A stretch of 64,000 nt of DNA from Catonia carolina (GCA_035578175.1 JAQMRL010000022.1:5581896-5645895), one strand, 5' to 3'; numbered from the stretch's first letter, positions 36,703 through 46,993 are shown. The notes: generated from the letters alone by a model not told the origin. Numbers and translations: made by a program.

Positions 36703-37254
36703 ATGGAGTACTTTTGCGATGTCCAGGGATTCTTCGACAATAATAGAAAATTTATTTTTAAAGAACTGGCGATTATATCCTGCGACTACGGTAAAACGTT
36801 AAACAATCATTTTCTGTTCAAACCACCATTTCCATTTTCTGAATTGTCCAAAGAAATGCGAAGAATGGCAACGTGGCTACGAAACATACATCACGGGTTA
36901 GACTGGAACTGCGGCATTCATGATATAAATTATATATCTGAAATTTTTGACAACATCACTGAAGGGAGGATTTACGTAAAAGGTGAGAAAAAAACTGAGT
37001 GGGTAAAACAATACGTTAAATCTAAAACTGTGGATATAATCAATATTGAAACGCATTATGGTTGTCCACGATTGAGCCAACTTCGATCAACATATCGACT
37101 GGATGGTTTGAAAAAGTGCGGGTTCCGACATGGGGTTGGAGTTGTTTGCGCGTATGAAAATGTCAGAACTATATTTCACTGGTGGCGTGAAAATATATCA
37201 AATTGTAACAACACTATTTCGTTTAATATGAACACAGTTTATGATGTTGATTGA
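36703..37254 (+). CDS. Arthropod-type F-(I/F)-K-E-L-A family protein
   Basis: A 183-residue protein. It has K-E-L-A near residues 21-24, W-L-R-x-x-H-H-G-L-D-W near 60-70, V-K-G-x-K-x-x-W near 92-99 and Y-G-C-P near 119-122. I recall this arrangement from uncharacterised proteins common in arthropod genomes and mobile DNA, perhaps of nuclease fold, but cannot name the family. A broken, shortened relative lies at 63180-63334. Both start with the same leader word, CAGCCATG. TATA promoter upstream, no late motif. Confidence 0.65.
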   Translation: MEYFCDVQGFFDNNRKFIFKELAIISCDYGKTLNNHFLFKPPFPFSELSKEMRRMATWLRNIHHGLDWNCGIHDINYISEIFDNITEGRIYVKGEKKTEWVKQYVKSKTVDIINIETHYGCPRLSQLRSTYRLDGLKKCGFRHGVGVVCAYENVRTIFHWWRENISNCNNTISFNMNTVYDVD

Positions 37255-37824
37255 AATCGGTTCTATGCTCGTTACTATGTGATATACTTAATTGGGCGTG
37301 CTGTATAGATGTATTTTCATATTTCTAAAATAAAACAGCGTACAATCATCGAAATCATTGTTTAATAGTTAGTATATATCTTAAAATGTAAATTTGGCTT
37401 GATTAATTATTAAATGTGCCTACAAACAAGAATAAAATGTTTTATTTATAATTGTGTGGTGTTTATTATTAGGTCCCATATCATTAATTATTATTTATAT
37501 CCTAACAAACTAAAAATTAAAGTTACAAGTCTGGAGTTTCTTGCATTTGACAAAAAAATTCTTTTCATTTACCTTTTGTTCGATTCGTCCAGTGTGAAAT
37601 TTTCAAAAACCGACTTTCATAGAGGGTGGTGGTACTATTAGAGAGATGTTTTACCAAAAATAAATTGATATATATCAACTATATTATAACGAAACAAAAT
37701 ATAAAAAGTAATAACTATGGATTAAGACAAAAATTATGTATATATATTTCCAAAATAAAATTACATAATCATCGAATAAATGTTTAGCTTCTTATGTGTG
37801 TATATTGGTCTGACCAGGTTCACC
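37255..37824. other. AT-rich spacer
   Basis: A 75-codon open frame (37414-37641, plus strand) is present but has no start context and an AT-driven first half; its last 35 codons look somewhat more protein-like. I do not call it. TATATATA words near 37667 and 37738 have no gene placed to use them. Confidence 0.4.
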
Positions 37825-37981
37825 CTAGGTCATTATGTCCGCGTTGTAGGTGCAGCCTTCATCCATCTCCAAAGACTGCAACTCTCGCTCGGTCACTTTA
37901 ACTAAACAGCTATCTTTGTAAGAGAAATAATATTTCGTTCGAACACTCGTCTAAGAAACACTGTTGTGTCTGGTCGTCCAT
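37825..37981 (-). pseudogene. Possible small gene with a frame break
   Basis: ATG at 37981 opens a 23-codon frame of plausible composition (M-D-D-Q-T-Q-Q-C-F). The neighbouring frame is open and protein-like from about 37950 to the TAG at 37825-37827, with K-V-T-E-R-E-L and a Met/Asp/Glu end. A one-base break near 37945 would link them. Weak; composition only. Confidence 0.3.
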
Positions 37982-38043
37982 GAGAGGAATAAAAATGATA
38001 CTATTTTTAATTTTTACAGAAGACAGTATATATAAAAAATAGA

Positions 38044-38220
38044 ATGGATATTTACTGCTTTAAGTGCAAAAAGCGTACGCCGTCCTTAGGAGCGGAAAGG
38101 ATAAGGGTGAACAATAGATCGCAAAACGCTTGGCGGATATCGTGTGTGTGCGGCGATTGTGGAACAAAAAAATCCCTGTTTGTGAAACCACAAGTTGATG
38201 TAGACGAAGGATCAGAGTAA
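38044..38220 (+). CDS. Short zinc-binding protein (DUF5679-like)
   Basis: A 58-residue protein in an AAAATAGAATG context. Two cysteine pairs are spaced as in a zinc ribbon: C5-x-x-C8-K-K-R-T near the start and C36-x-C-x-x-C39/40-G-T-K-K later, with N-R near 26-28. The Y-C-x-K-C-(K/R)-K-(R/K)-T start and C-G-T-K-K end are what I remember of the DUF5679 group found in some viruses and microbes; function unknown. Its last nine bases overlap the end of the convergent membrane-protein gene. Confidence 0.6.
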   Translation: MDIYCFKCKKRTPSLGAERIRVNNRSQNAWRISCVCGDCGTKKSLFVKPQVDVDEGSE

Positions 38221-38658
38221 TAGCGGACGTATCAATTTGATTATCTCCGATTCGGTGAGCTGTTTTGACATGTCAAAGAATTTATGAGATATTTTGGTAT
38301 TGTACAGTTTCCACAGGGTGTCGGCGTTCATGAAGCATGTCTCGTGTTGGCCGGAGCCATCAGCTTTAAAAACTTTGGTCGGCACGTACGGCGGCCTACA
38401 GACATGTTCTGCGTTTTCTAGATCGTCGTGTATATACGTCTCGTTTTGCGTCATCATACCGGAAAGGCCGTGTGGTTTCGATTTGAACAACAATAAAGCA
38501 TTGCCGATACTTCCCACATCGATGCCGTGTCGGGAAGAAAATGAAGCAAAAACGTAGTGTTTATTGAGAAACGGATTCTTCACCACCAAAAAGAGCAGAG
38601 AGCAGATGAAAACCACAACGCTGCCGGTAGCCAAAACATTTCTGTTTATTAGGAGCAT
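38212..38658 (-). CDS. Single-span membrane protein (possible PIF-4/PIF-6-like)
   Basis: A 148-residue protein read from the internal ATG at 38658, which stands in a TTTTAAAAAAATG late context. N-terminal span at about 8-26, then an ectodomain with two Cys about 24 residues apart. Size and layout resemble PIF-4 (Ac96), but without a recognised motif. The same frame continues upstream, with no stop, into the Nudix sequence, so a fused product is also possible. Confidence 0.6.
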   Translation of the reverse strand: MLLINRNVLATGSVVVFICSLLFLVVKNPFLNKHYVFASFSSRHGIDVGSIGNALLLFKSKPHGLSGMMTQNETYIHDDLENAEHVCRPPYVPTKVFKADGSGQHETCFMNADTLWKLYNTKISHKFFDMSKQLTESEIIKLIRPLLL

Positions 38659-39185
38659 TTTTTTAAAATAAAATTCTCTAACAATATTAAAATAGCCGTC
38701 AAGTTTTGATACTAACGAGTAAAATTGTTTTTCAACGAAAAAGTTTCGTATAAGTTTCCAGTGTGTCCAAATCGTTATATCAAAATTTGTGGCTGACTGT
38801 ATGATCGTCGTGCGCATAGTGTTGAAAAGTTTTTTATTCACAACAAAATAGAACAGTTTATACCGTTTTCCACACGCTGCTGAATATGTTTGTTCGACCA
38901 TGAGGTCGGATTCTATCGTTTCACTGCCGAAATCGATTCCAGTCTCTTCTTGCAACTCTCGTACAGCGGCCTGTAGTTGTGTTTCTCCCGTTTCTTTAGC
39001 ACCTTTTGGAAACTCTAGGAAACATTCGTGTCTAACTCCGGGACACATTATTTGAGAAGGAGATTGTATTTCATTCACCACAAAATTGTTCAACCGATTA
39101 TTGAGGTAATACGGGCTGCGGTGTACAACTAGACAGTACAGTTACCGCCGATCAAACCGTATCGGCGTCTGATTTTACTCCTCAT
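38659..39185 (-). pseudogene. Nudix hydrolase, frame broken near the 5' end
   Basis: Nudix enzymes cleave nucleoside diphosphates linked to another group; poxvirus and asfarvirus members remove mRNA caps. The Nudix box G-x5-E-x7-REL-x-EET-G-I is complete and exact (plus-strand positions about 38930-38998). The frame that carries it has no ATG before the box region that would include the first strand. An ATG at 39185, overlapping the stop of the upstream gene (ATGA), opens 18 codons that end at TAG 39129-39131, and the Nudix frame is open from about 39145, one base out of step. So a one-base break near 39130-39145 seems to have disabled the gene, unless frameshifting is programmed. Confidence 0.65.
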
Positions 39186-39436
39186 ATCAGCGATAATGCG
39201 TTGTCGGGCAATTTGTACGCGGATAAATATCTTAACGTGTTCTCGATTTGTGTTTTGTCGGCTGAAAGAAACTCGTAATTCAGCCCGATATATTCCCTGA
39301 TAAAGTGCAGTTGTTTATCAGTGTACGAGCTGGTAAAGAATATATATAGAAAAAGGAAATTGACAAACAGAGCTACGGCCGAATAAATGCTCATTTCTTT
39401 TTTTATCGGAACCAAATTTCTATACGAATCTGTCAT
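39182..39436 (-). CDS. Small membrane protein upstream of the Nudix gene
   Basis: An 84-residue protein from the ATG at 39436; the open frame extends upstream without an ATG. Span at about 16-36 (Phe/Leu/Tyr rich), then a soluble tail. Stop overlaps the ATG at 39185. Not recognised. Confidence 0.55.
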   Translation of the reverse strand: MTDSYRNLVPIKKEMSIYSAVALFVNFLFLYIFFTSSYTDKQLHFIREYIGLNYEFLSADKTQIENTLRYLSAYKLPDNALSLI

Positions 39437-39659
39437 ATTTTCAAAGCTGTATAATTTCAAAATATAAAATTGCACAAGTTGAGTCTTCTTATTTTTGGTA
39501 TCTAGTATATAGGATTTTAAATTTATAAACTTCTTTTTAATGCTCGTGTCGCAAGACAAGAGTAACCAAATATTATAATGATGGAAGTATTAAAATTACG
39601 AAAAAATAATCAACCGAAATCTTAACCGAAGACTTTAATTAGTTAGTTACAAGGATTTA

Positions 39660-41337
39660 TTAAATCTCTGAAAGTGGTTTTTTTTTAAATTTATTAGTTG
39701 ATCGCCTAGGTATCACAATGTCTTTGAGAAATTGTAAGGAATGAAAATGAGGCCATCTAGTTGTATTGTTTATGTATCCCGGAATTTCAGAATATGTTGG
39801 TGAAATTTTGCCATACTCTACAGCTAACTGGTCTCTCAGATACTTCCACTTCTTTCTCAGTTTTAATTCTGTAAAATATAAAAACAACTTTAAATAACTG
39901 TAAATATGTTATTTAACAAATAATCCGAATATAAACATATTCGTATATGACATCTTAAACAATAGAATTAAAATTTTTTAAACTGAAAAACTTATTCGGC
40001 GTTTTGAAGGATTTTGTGGATATTATTTTACAAATTAGCTACAATTGATATTGAAAATTATAAGAATTATAGTGGCGGATGACTCTTAAAGCTACTGATA
40101 TTTACTGGTTAATTTATGTCTTGCAAAACAGTCATATATAAAACCAAAAAGGGTTAATCTATAATAACGAATCAGATATTTCGAACCCCAAAGATATACC
40201 TGATACCATTACAAATGCTTTTCATGTAGGCCTAGTCATAAAACGTGAAACATACATATTTCTTACAAAATGGAACTTTTTCGGCGAAAACAGCTTAACG
40301 GCTTTAACAGACTTTGTGTAGAGCTACAACAACTTAGTAATATACTTCTGACTTATTAAATTGGTACTGACGTTTACTATTTGAAATATACTTTACTTCA
40401 GAAAATGTACCGTAAATCTTTCTATATCTAACTTTCATAAGGACGGCTACGATTGGAACTGACTTAAGATATAGCCTGCTATCTATCAAACTTAAAAGCA
40501 TTATTATCAGAGCAAAAACTAACGGAGAAGTTCCAAAAAACTATTCTTTAATTAACAATTTATACCTAATTATTTTTGCTATCTATAATGGTAAATTGAC
40601 TTACCCGCCTTTTTTCTATCTGAAATATCCATTTCTTTAAACCGTGGTACAAATTTAACGCATAACTCATTCCAGGCGGATGTTTTCTTTATGGGGTCCC
40701 TATAGGTGTCTGACCGTATGTCCCAAATTGCAGGCCGGGCTTCTATTTCTGATATAAAATACCCAATATCCATCTTCAATGAATCAGTCTCAGACTGATT
40801 ACTACAATGTTGTGAAAGTGTAATGGAGTGAGATCCTTTACTCCCATAAGTTTCTTCGATGTTTCTTTGTTGTTGCGGCTTAATACAATATGATGCCGTT
40901 CTCTTGGACAATTTCTGACCGTCACTTAGTTGTTCCTTAATGGGGATGGGTCCCATACTCCGGTAAGGATTCTGATGTTGTTGTTGTTGTGGTGTAGTGT
41001 AGTCAGACACCACGTTCGGGTAAAGTTTTTCATTAACGCTTTGATATTGTTTAATTGAATCAGGCATCATACTCGGGGAACGGTCTTCATATACGCAATA
41101 TTGTGATGTTAACGATTCAGATGCTGTCCCCTGAGAAAGCGCCAGTTGTTCTTTCAAGTATATATCAAATTCCTCGAAAACCTTTCCAATCGGGCGGTAG
41201 GTGTACGTACCTTTGTGTATTGTTGGTATTGAACTTTTTTTTTTCTTCTTCTCCAATTTCTTTTTGCATTTCATACAAACCAAAACTTCTGTATCTGCAT
41301 CATCATGGGCTGTCTCCGTCATCGACCGTACGCTCAT
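39660..41337 (-). CDS. Spliced MADF-domain protein (host-type gene, two coding exons)
   Basis: Exon 1 covers 41337-40605 and exon 2 39868-39660 (minus strand), with an intron of 736 bases. The donor is G|GTAAGT and the acceptor TTTTACAG|AA; both are phase 1, and joining them restores an open frame of about 313 codons. The MADF DNA-binding domain is split by the intron: the I-x-x-I-E-x-x-P-x-I-W-D half ends exon 1, and the K-L-R-K-K-W-K-Y-L-R-D half plus W-P-x-F...F-L opens exon 2. The N-terminal part has a C-M-K-C pair with a Lys run, then a Gln/Ser-rich linker. MADF proteins are arthropod transcription factors, and are also carried by some Harbinger-type transposons. Base use and splicing differ from all neighbours. 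Confidence 0.8.
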
Positions 41338-42479
41338 GACAACAAAATTAATATATTAAGTTGACCATCCATCAAGACGGTTTTTATAGTTTTATGTCTG
41401 TTCGATTTCCCGCGGGGGATATCTTGAATTTTTAAACACAATGAAATTACCCGCGACGGATAACTATTGAATTTAATAAAACGGCAAATAAACGATTGTT
41501 TCCGGAGAACCAGATTGCGTTGATAAGATAGCCGGCAATCACGGCTAAACGATTGACTGATTGTAACTGGCAATTTAAGGCAATTAAGAACGACTGACAA
41601 ATTAAACAACAAAATGAATTAAATGACATCAAAGGAAATATAGGAAGGCTCTCGCAGTCAACAAAAAATACAACAAATATTTAGCACTTACCTCGATTAA
41701 GTCTTGAAGTTTTGCGCACTGGTAGATAACGCGTGAATAATAGATTGTAAAGTTGCTAAAACATAATTTGCAAATTATATCAGTTAAAAATGCATAATAC
41801 ACCATGAAATTCGCACAATTAGAGTTCTCATACAGAGATCGAACAAAGTACATCCACGCGGACATACATTCAAACAGAACGGTCATAGCACGCCACTAAT
41901 GACCGGAACGAAAGAGTGCCTCAACATGCTACATCGCCTGCTAACTTGCGAGAGTCTGGAAGACAAAGGATGTAAAGAACGGTAGAAGGGGCAGAAAGAA
42001 TGACGTGTGTGATGTCATAGGAACTATTTTATTTGGAAGATTTGAAATACTAAAGGAGCGGGAAATTGAGTACGCAATTGCCAGAGAGTTGCCTTAACAA
42101 TGTCTCTGTATCATCTGTTTCAATTTTATCTGTAGGTGTCGAACAACTTACACAAACAAACTTTAAATAGGATAAAAACTGCTTTATTCATTTAGAAATT
42201 GTAAAATTTAAATATGATACTGCTTGTTCATCGAGTCTAGTAATAGTAATTATAGGATTAAACAGAAGTTGAATTTTTAATTTCTTCAAAAGCTCCCCAA
42301 GCAGTGTTTCATTAATACATAAAACGTAAATTGTAAAATATAATATGATTCAACCAATATGATATTCCTTTTAAAAAAAAATGTAAAATTATTATATGGT
42401 TCAAACTCGTACAATAAAACTTAACCATACTTTTGAAAAAAAACCGAAGGCCTATAAATATATTCTAAAATTTGTAATG
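41338..42479. other. Upstream region of the MADF gene
   Basis: On the minus strand an ATCGAG|GTAAGTG splice donor lies at 41692/41691, so a 5' untranslated or short coding exon may lie at about 41693-41900. I cannot place its acceptor with confidence. From 42100 to 42480 the DNA is AT-rich without features. Confidence 0.4.
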
Positions 42480-42900
42480 GTCTCGAATTTCTAAACTAAA
42501 AAATAGTTTTGGATTTGTTTAGTTTTTGTTTTCTCTGGTCAGATTGGGATGGGTTTAGCTGTCTGTATTTGCGTCTGGAGTGATTTGTGTCTGAGTATAG
42601 TTTTGGATTTGTTTAGTTTTAGTTTTCTGTGGTCAGATTGAGATGGTTTGTTTTATTTGTGTTTGGTGTTATGGTCAGATTTGTTTGGATGGTTTTATTT
42701 GTATGGCGATTTGGTTGGTGGTGTAGATTGAGTTATTTATTTCTATTTGGTTTTGGATTTCTTTTTACTTTCTGGCTTTGTTTTTTCCTCTTCTTATTCT
42801 AATACGAAGTTGGTGATGATGATGATGATGGGTATATGTTTTATTTATTTAAATTCTAAGTTGAAAAAGATAAGTAGAGATAGATAGATAGATAGAGAGA
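42480..42900 (+). repeat. Left arm of a large inverted repeat
   Basis: The reverse complement of this arm recurs at 43840-44830. The best-matching parts are about 42795-42860 against 43850-43935 (a GATGATGATG/CATCATCATC core with matching flanks) and about 42590-42680 against 44725-44815 (identical for about 30 bases). It ends with GATA and GAGA microsatellites at 42875-42905. The 43382-43738 gene lies between the arms. Confidence 0.8.
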
Positions 42901-43381
42901 GAGTAGTAATTTTTTCTGTTTATTAATTAAAATTTATCTGTTCTACTCATTTACTTTATTTTATGCAACAACTACATATTTGTATTTTTTATATTCTAAA
43001 ATTTGTAATGGTCCGTAAAACATATTTTGGTTAAATTTGTTAATTATTATTTACTTTGTTTCAATTAATTTTATTTTGTGATAGTTTACCAGACACCAAT
43101 TCACAGTTATAATTGTTAATAATGTTTTTTTCTGAAATTTTTTTTTACTAGACTGCAATGTACATATATATTTATAATATATATAGTTTTTTTTTTAAAA
43201 AAGGATATGGTTAATTTCAGTTAATTGATGTGATAATCAATTCATTTAGTATTTTTTTGTCTAAAAATTAAAATTTAACTGTTTTACTCACCAATAACAA
43301 TTTTTGTACACATAAAAAATCTTATGATAAGATTTTATAAGATATAGGTTAGTAAAAAAAGATTACTGTGTTGAATATATA

Positions 43382-43738
43382 TCATATACGCCTACTTATT
43401 TTTCCACGTCGACTTAAACGCATTATATATTTATGAGTGTCATCATATGTTACAAACACCCTATTTGAGAAGTTATATATTTTTCGATTCAAATGATCAA
43501 TCACTTTTTTTTGTAAAACTTGATAAACGCTTAGCTCCTCTATCCAATAACATTCATCATATTTTTGTTTAATAATACAATATAATTTACATTCACTTGC
43601 TTTGAACATAGGATTTTGTGCATAATATAGCACCGTATCAAGATCGTAGTAGCGAGGCATTCTTTTATTCAATAAAGTATTAAATATCGTACACCACGAC
43701 ATAACTTGTAACGAATAACAATTGTATACATCCTCCAT
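43382..43738 (-). CDS. Small dispersed-family protein, copy C
   Basis: A 118-residue relative of the proteins at 14939-15316 and 6436-6747. Shared elements are S-L-Q-V-x-SWC-x-I-F-NTLL near residues 9-23, R-Y-YDLD near 29-34, A-Q-NPMF near 40-45 and V-L-Q-K-K-V-ID near 74-81. It is nearest to copy B. A clear TATA and TCAGT initiator precede it, so it is probably expressed early. It stands alone inside the loop of an inverted repeat. Function unknown; the repeated theme of isolated copies suggests host-interaction genes, but this is only inference. Confidence 0.7.
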   Translation of the reverse strand: MEDVYNCYSLQVMSWCTIFNTLLNKRMPRYYDLDTVLYYAQNPMFKASECKLYCIIKQKYDECYWIEELSVYQVLQKKVIDHLNRKIYNFSNRVFVTYDDTHKYIMRLSRRGKISRRI

Positions 43739-43760
43739 ACTGTATCATCGACAATAATTA

Positions 43761-43795
43761 TTTACTGATCTCCAACCATCCCCTTTATATATAGA
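43761..43795 (-). promoter_or_regulatory. Early-type promoter of the 43382-43738 gene
   Basis: On the minus strand TATATATAAAG (about 43784-43794) is followed about 20-25 bases later by GATCAGTAAA (about 43761-43770). The ATG is a further 25 bases on. The same TATA plus TCAGT arrangement precedes the deoxynucleoside kinase. Confidence 0.6.
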
Positions 43796-43839
43796 GATAA
43801 CACTCTCAACCCCATATCACAAACACAATTCTCTCTCTA

Positions 43840-44830
43840 TCCTCTTCCCAAATTAGAGTTTATATAAATAAAACATATACCCATCATCATCATCGTCACC
43901 AACTATGTATTAGAATAAGAAGAAGAAAAGAGCCAGAATGTTAAAAAAAAATCCAAATACAAATAACTAAATAACCCAAATCACTATACAAATAAAACAA
44001 CCCAATTAAACAACAAACCAAATCGAAAAAAATCCAAATACAAATAAATAAACACACCAATAAAAAAAACTGACTATCTGACTAACAACTTAAGCGTAAC
44101 TGTTAATGAACCACCACCACCACCATCATCACCACCTACATCAACACCAACTCATCCTCCATCTATAAACTGTACTGAATAAGGAGAATTAATCGATTCA
44201 CCAAAACCGACAACACCACCAACATTATTCATCGGCACTATATATATATATTTATAACACCCTATTTGAGAACATTCCCTTTTCTGACCATACAATCTAA
44301 CTACCTTACCATATAATCTGACTACCTGACTGAAAAAAATCTGACTACCTGACTATACAATCTGACTATCTCACCACACACAATCTGACTATCTGACCGT
44401 AAAAAAAATCTAACTGTCTCACTAAAAAAAAAATCTGACTACCTGACCACACAATCTCACTACCTGACTAAAAAAATCTGACTATCTGACCACACACACA
44501 ATCTAACAACCTGACTATACAATCTAACTACCTCACCATAAAAACAAATCTGACTACCTGACTATACAATCTCACTATCTGACCACACACAAACACACAC
44601 ACACACAATCTGACTATCTCACCGTAAAAAAATCTGACTATCTTACCAAATATTCTCACTACAAAAAAAACCTAGATACCTTCACCATCTACATCACAAT
44701 CAATATACAAATAAAGCCAACTAAACAACAGCAAATCTGACCATAACACCAAACACAAATAAAGAAAACTAAAACTACCACAATCTGACCAATGAAAACT
44801 AAACCTAAATAAACCCAAAACATTTTCTGA
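43840..44830 (-). repeat. Right arm of the large inverted repeat
   Basis: Matches the arm at 42480-42900 in reverse, but is longer because about 500 bases of CTGACTA-type repeat (44290-44680) and other sequence sit inside it. Matching pieces keep their order, which shows the insertion came after the inversion or that the left arm lost it. Confidence 0.75.
44290..44680 (+). repeat. CTGACTA(C/T)CTGAC short-unit array
   Basis: About 25 irregular units of the form TCTGACTA(T/C)CTGAC(C/T) joined by A-rich or CACA linkers. The words are the same as in the left array (CTGACTG, TTATCTGAC) and read in the same direction, but without the 280-297 bp superstructure. Confidence 0.8.
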
Positions 44831-45569
44831 CTTGAATAGACCTAATTATTTCCTACTGTTTACTGAGTGTATTTGACTGAAGGTAATAGTAGTATATATT
44901 TAACGAACGATGTTCAGATTAAATAGATGGACTATTTTCTGTTTAAATTATTTAAATTGGCCATGTTAAACACCAAAATAACCCATTATCTGCCGAAGGT
45001 AATGTGACATATCTTTTATCTCATTCATATGAGTCACTCAACCACATTAGCAAAACGTTCATTCGATTGTAAAAATTTTTAGATATCAACGAATAATTAA
45101 TTAATTTCTAATAATAATAAAGAGTAACTACCGAGTCTTATAAAAATCTTTGTAATATATACAAAAGTTTCAGAAGCTGTGATTAGGGTTGTTTTTATTC
45201 TTTTGTTGGGAAATAGAATTATGGTACTTAGATAACGAAAATTATTTGAAAATATGAAGTTGTTTTTTCGAACAAAATAAGTAATTATATAAATCGCTGG
45301 ACTAAATAAAATGTTAAATAAGGCGGTGACAATATTATAAAAATATTTTTACGTCCTTAAAATATCCTATAAAAGAAAATTGTGGTTGTTTAGAAAAAAA
45401 AAACTAATCATCATAAATCATTTTAACAGTTTATTTTTCAAAATAAGAAAATTATAAATAAAATAAATATTTCCAAAATTTTTTAAAACAAAAATGTTAT
45501 ACTTTTTAACACAAACCTAATATGAATCAGTATACCGTAAAATAACGAAATACGGATATTATAATAATT
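44831..45569. other. AT-rich spacer
   Basis: No gene or known repeat seen in about 740 bases. Several A and T runs. Confidence 0.5.
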
Positions 45570-45683
45570 CTAACCACAGAATTTTCTGATTATACCTCCC
45601 ATACGCATCGCTCGTACAGCTCGTAGAATTATTTTCAGCGCCCGTTCAACTACAATCCCTCTGTCACCTTTGGTGAACCTCAT
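45570..45683 (-). CDS. Possible 37-residue basic peptide
   Basis: A short frame with a basic, helical composition (R-A-L-K-I-I-L-R-A-V-R-A-M-R) downstream of the 45737-46756 gene. Another frame overlaps it at its 5' side with plausible composition, so it may be the end of a broken longer gene. Weak. Confidence 0.25.
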   Translation of the reverse strand: MRFTKGDRGIVVERALKIILRAVRAMRMGGIIRKFCG

Positions 45684-45736
45684 AAAAGCCTGTCACATTA
45701 TTGGCAATACAATACTGTCTCATCCTTCCCAGAACA

Positions 45737-46756
45737 TTACACATTTCCTTCATAGTCCAACTCTATAATAAACTGCTTCAGGTCGTGTAATACTTTTTTG
45801 TATGTCTCGTATATTGGTTTTGAATTTCTCCTCACCACAGTTGGCAACGATTTCATCACCTCTGAACACATGTAGTTGTGAATCCTTTCTTCGATGCCCG
45901 GGACTGGAGACACCCTAGCGAAGCTGCAAATCGACAAGCATTTGTTTGTAGTGTTCCTCTTTGAGGTTTTCATAACGCTATTGTGTGGCCATTTGATGCC
46001 GAGCCTCCAATATGTCGCCAGACAACCCAGAAAATAGACCAAGTTGCAGATGTACGCGGTGATGTCGATATGCGCCTGTTTTTGTATCAGTTTAGCACAG
46101 TACGTTTTCATTTTAGACGCCGGTATGAGTTCGTCGCCAGCATAGGTAGTGGACTTTTTATGTTGTCGCTCGGCTGCCAGCAACGGGTGAATGCGTTTAG
46201 AAAACAGGTTAAAAAGCTGTTTACCTGGTATCGGGTGGGAAAAACTAAGAATATAGTTGTAGGAACAGCACAAGATGCGCTCGGTATATTCGTCAACCAA
46301 AAGCAAATCTTCCGATAAACAATACGGGAACATGTGAAACGGTATCAAGTCTATAATGCTGTCAATATATCCAACTATAATCGCACCGGAGAATGGCATC
46401 TTCCTCGTAAAGTCGCCGAGCGTTGTCAGCTTGCGTGGATGGACAAATTCCGATACAAACAAGCCGGGATATAGAAATTTTCGTTTCGTTTCTTTTTCCG
46501 GAATAAGGTTGATCTTTTCGCCGCGGTTAGAAGCCCAAGGGAATCCGGTAGTCTCGTCAAAGGCCAGGATGTTGTTTGTGGCGTAGAGCAATCTGCGACC
46601 GTCGTTCGATATATATAAAAACGTTTCAGCGTTATTGGAGGAGTCGTGACAGCTGCCGGTAAATCGATTATACCAGTTACATTGGGTGATCCAAAGCGGG
46701 TCTATCGTATCGACCAGACATTTCAGGTAACAATGTCCTACAAAGTCTTTAGTCAT
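45737..46756 (-). CDS. Unknown protein, 339 residues
   Basis: Start set at the ATG at 46756 in GAATTAAAAATG, which overlaps the end of the upstream gene by 8 bases; the frame is open 19 codons further upstream. Soluble, with Cys spread through it and a helical C-terminus. Its size would suit P47 or another core protein, yet I cannot match any motif. Confidence 0.8.
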   Translation of the reverse strand: MTKDFVGHCYLKCLVDTIDPLWITQCNWYNRFTGSCHDSSNNAETFLYISNDGRRLLYATNNILAFDETTGFPWASNRGEKINLIPEKETKRKFLYPGLFVSEFVHPRKLTTLGDFTRKMPFSGAIIVGYIDSIIDLIPFHMFPYCLSEDLLLVDEYTERILCCSYNYILSFSHPIPGKQLFNLFSKRIHPLLAAERQHKKSTTYAGDELIPASKMKTYCAKLIQKQAHIDITAYICNLVYFLGCLATYWRLGIKWPHNSVMKTSKRNTTNKCLSICSFARVSPVPGIEERIHNYMCSEVMKSLPTVVRRNSKPIYETYKKVLHDLKQFIIELDYEGNV

Positions 46757-46973
46757 TTTTAATTCGTTTCTGAACCGTCGGTGTCGTAGAAGAAGATTCT
46801 CTCTTGTAACCACGATTCAGGTTCGTGTTGAACATTGTAGTTACTTCTTCAGACTCACCGTCTGTTATATCCACGGTTACGTCGCCCATTCTATTGTTTC
46901 TATGTCGGATACAATCTTTATTTGTAGAGCCGTAAATAATAAAAAATTTTTGCAGAGATATTGTCAACTTCAT
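46749..46973 (-). CDS. Small Ser/Thr/Arg-rich protein, 74 residues
   Basis: Short protein with a hydrophobic start (L-T-I-S-L near 3-7), then hydrophilic with an acidic D-G-E-S-E-E segment near 38-43 and a basic end Q-K-R-I-K-N-D. Overlaps the next gene start. Not recognised. Confidence 0.55.
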   Translation of the reverse strand: MKLTISLQKFFIIYGSTNKDCIRHRNNRMGDVTVDITDGESEEVTTMFNTNLNRGYKRESSSTTPTVQKRIKND

Positions 46974-46993
46974 TTTGCTGTTTTATCTTTCTT

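Noticed and set aside
41629..41886. An 85-codon minus-strand frame upstream of the MADF gene
   Set aside because: A strong splice donor lies within it and the composition is not convincing; better read as a 5' exon region than as a separate gene.
45737..46756. P47 or VP39 core protein
   Set aside because: Size is suitable but I could not identify any conserved motif of either family, so it is left unnamed.
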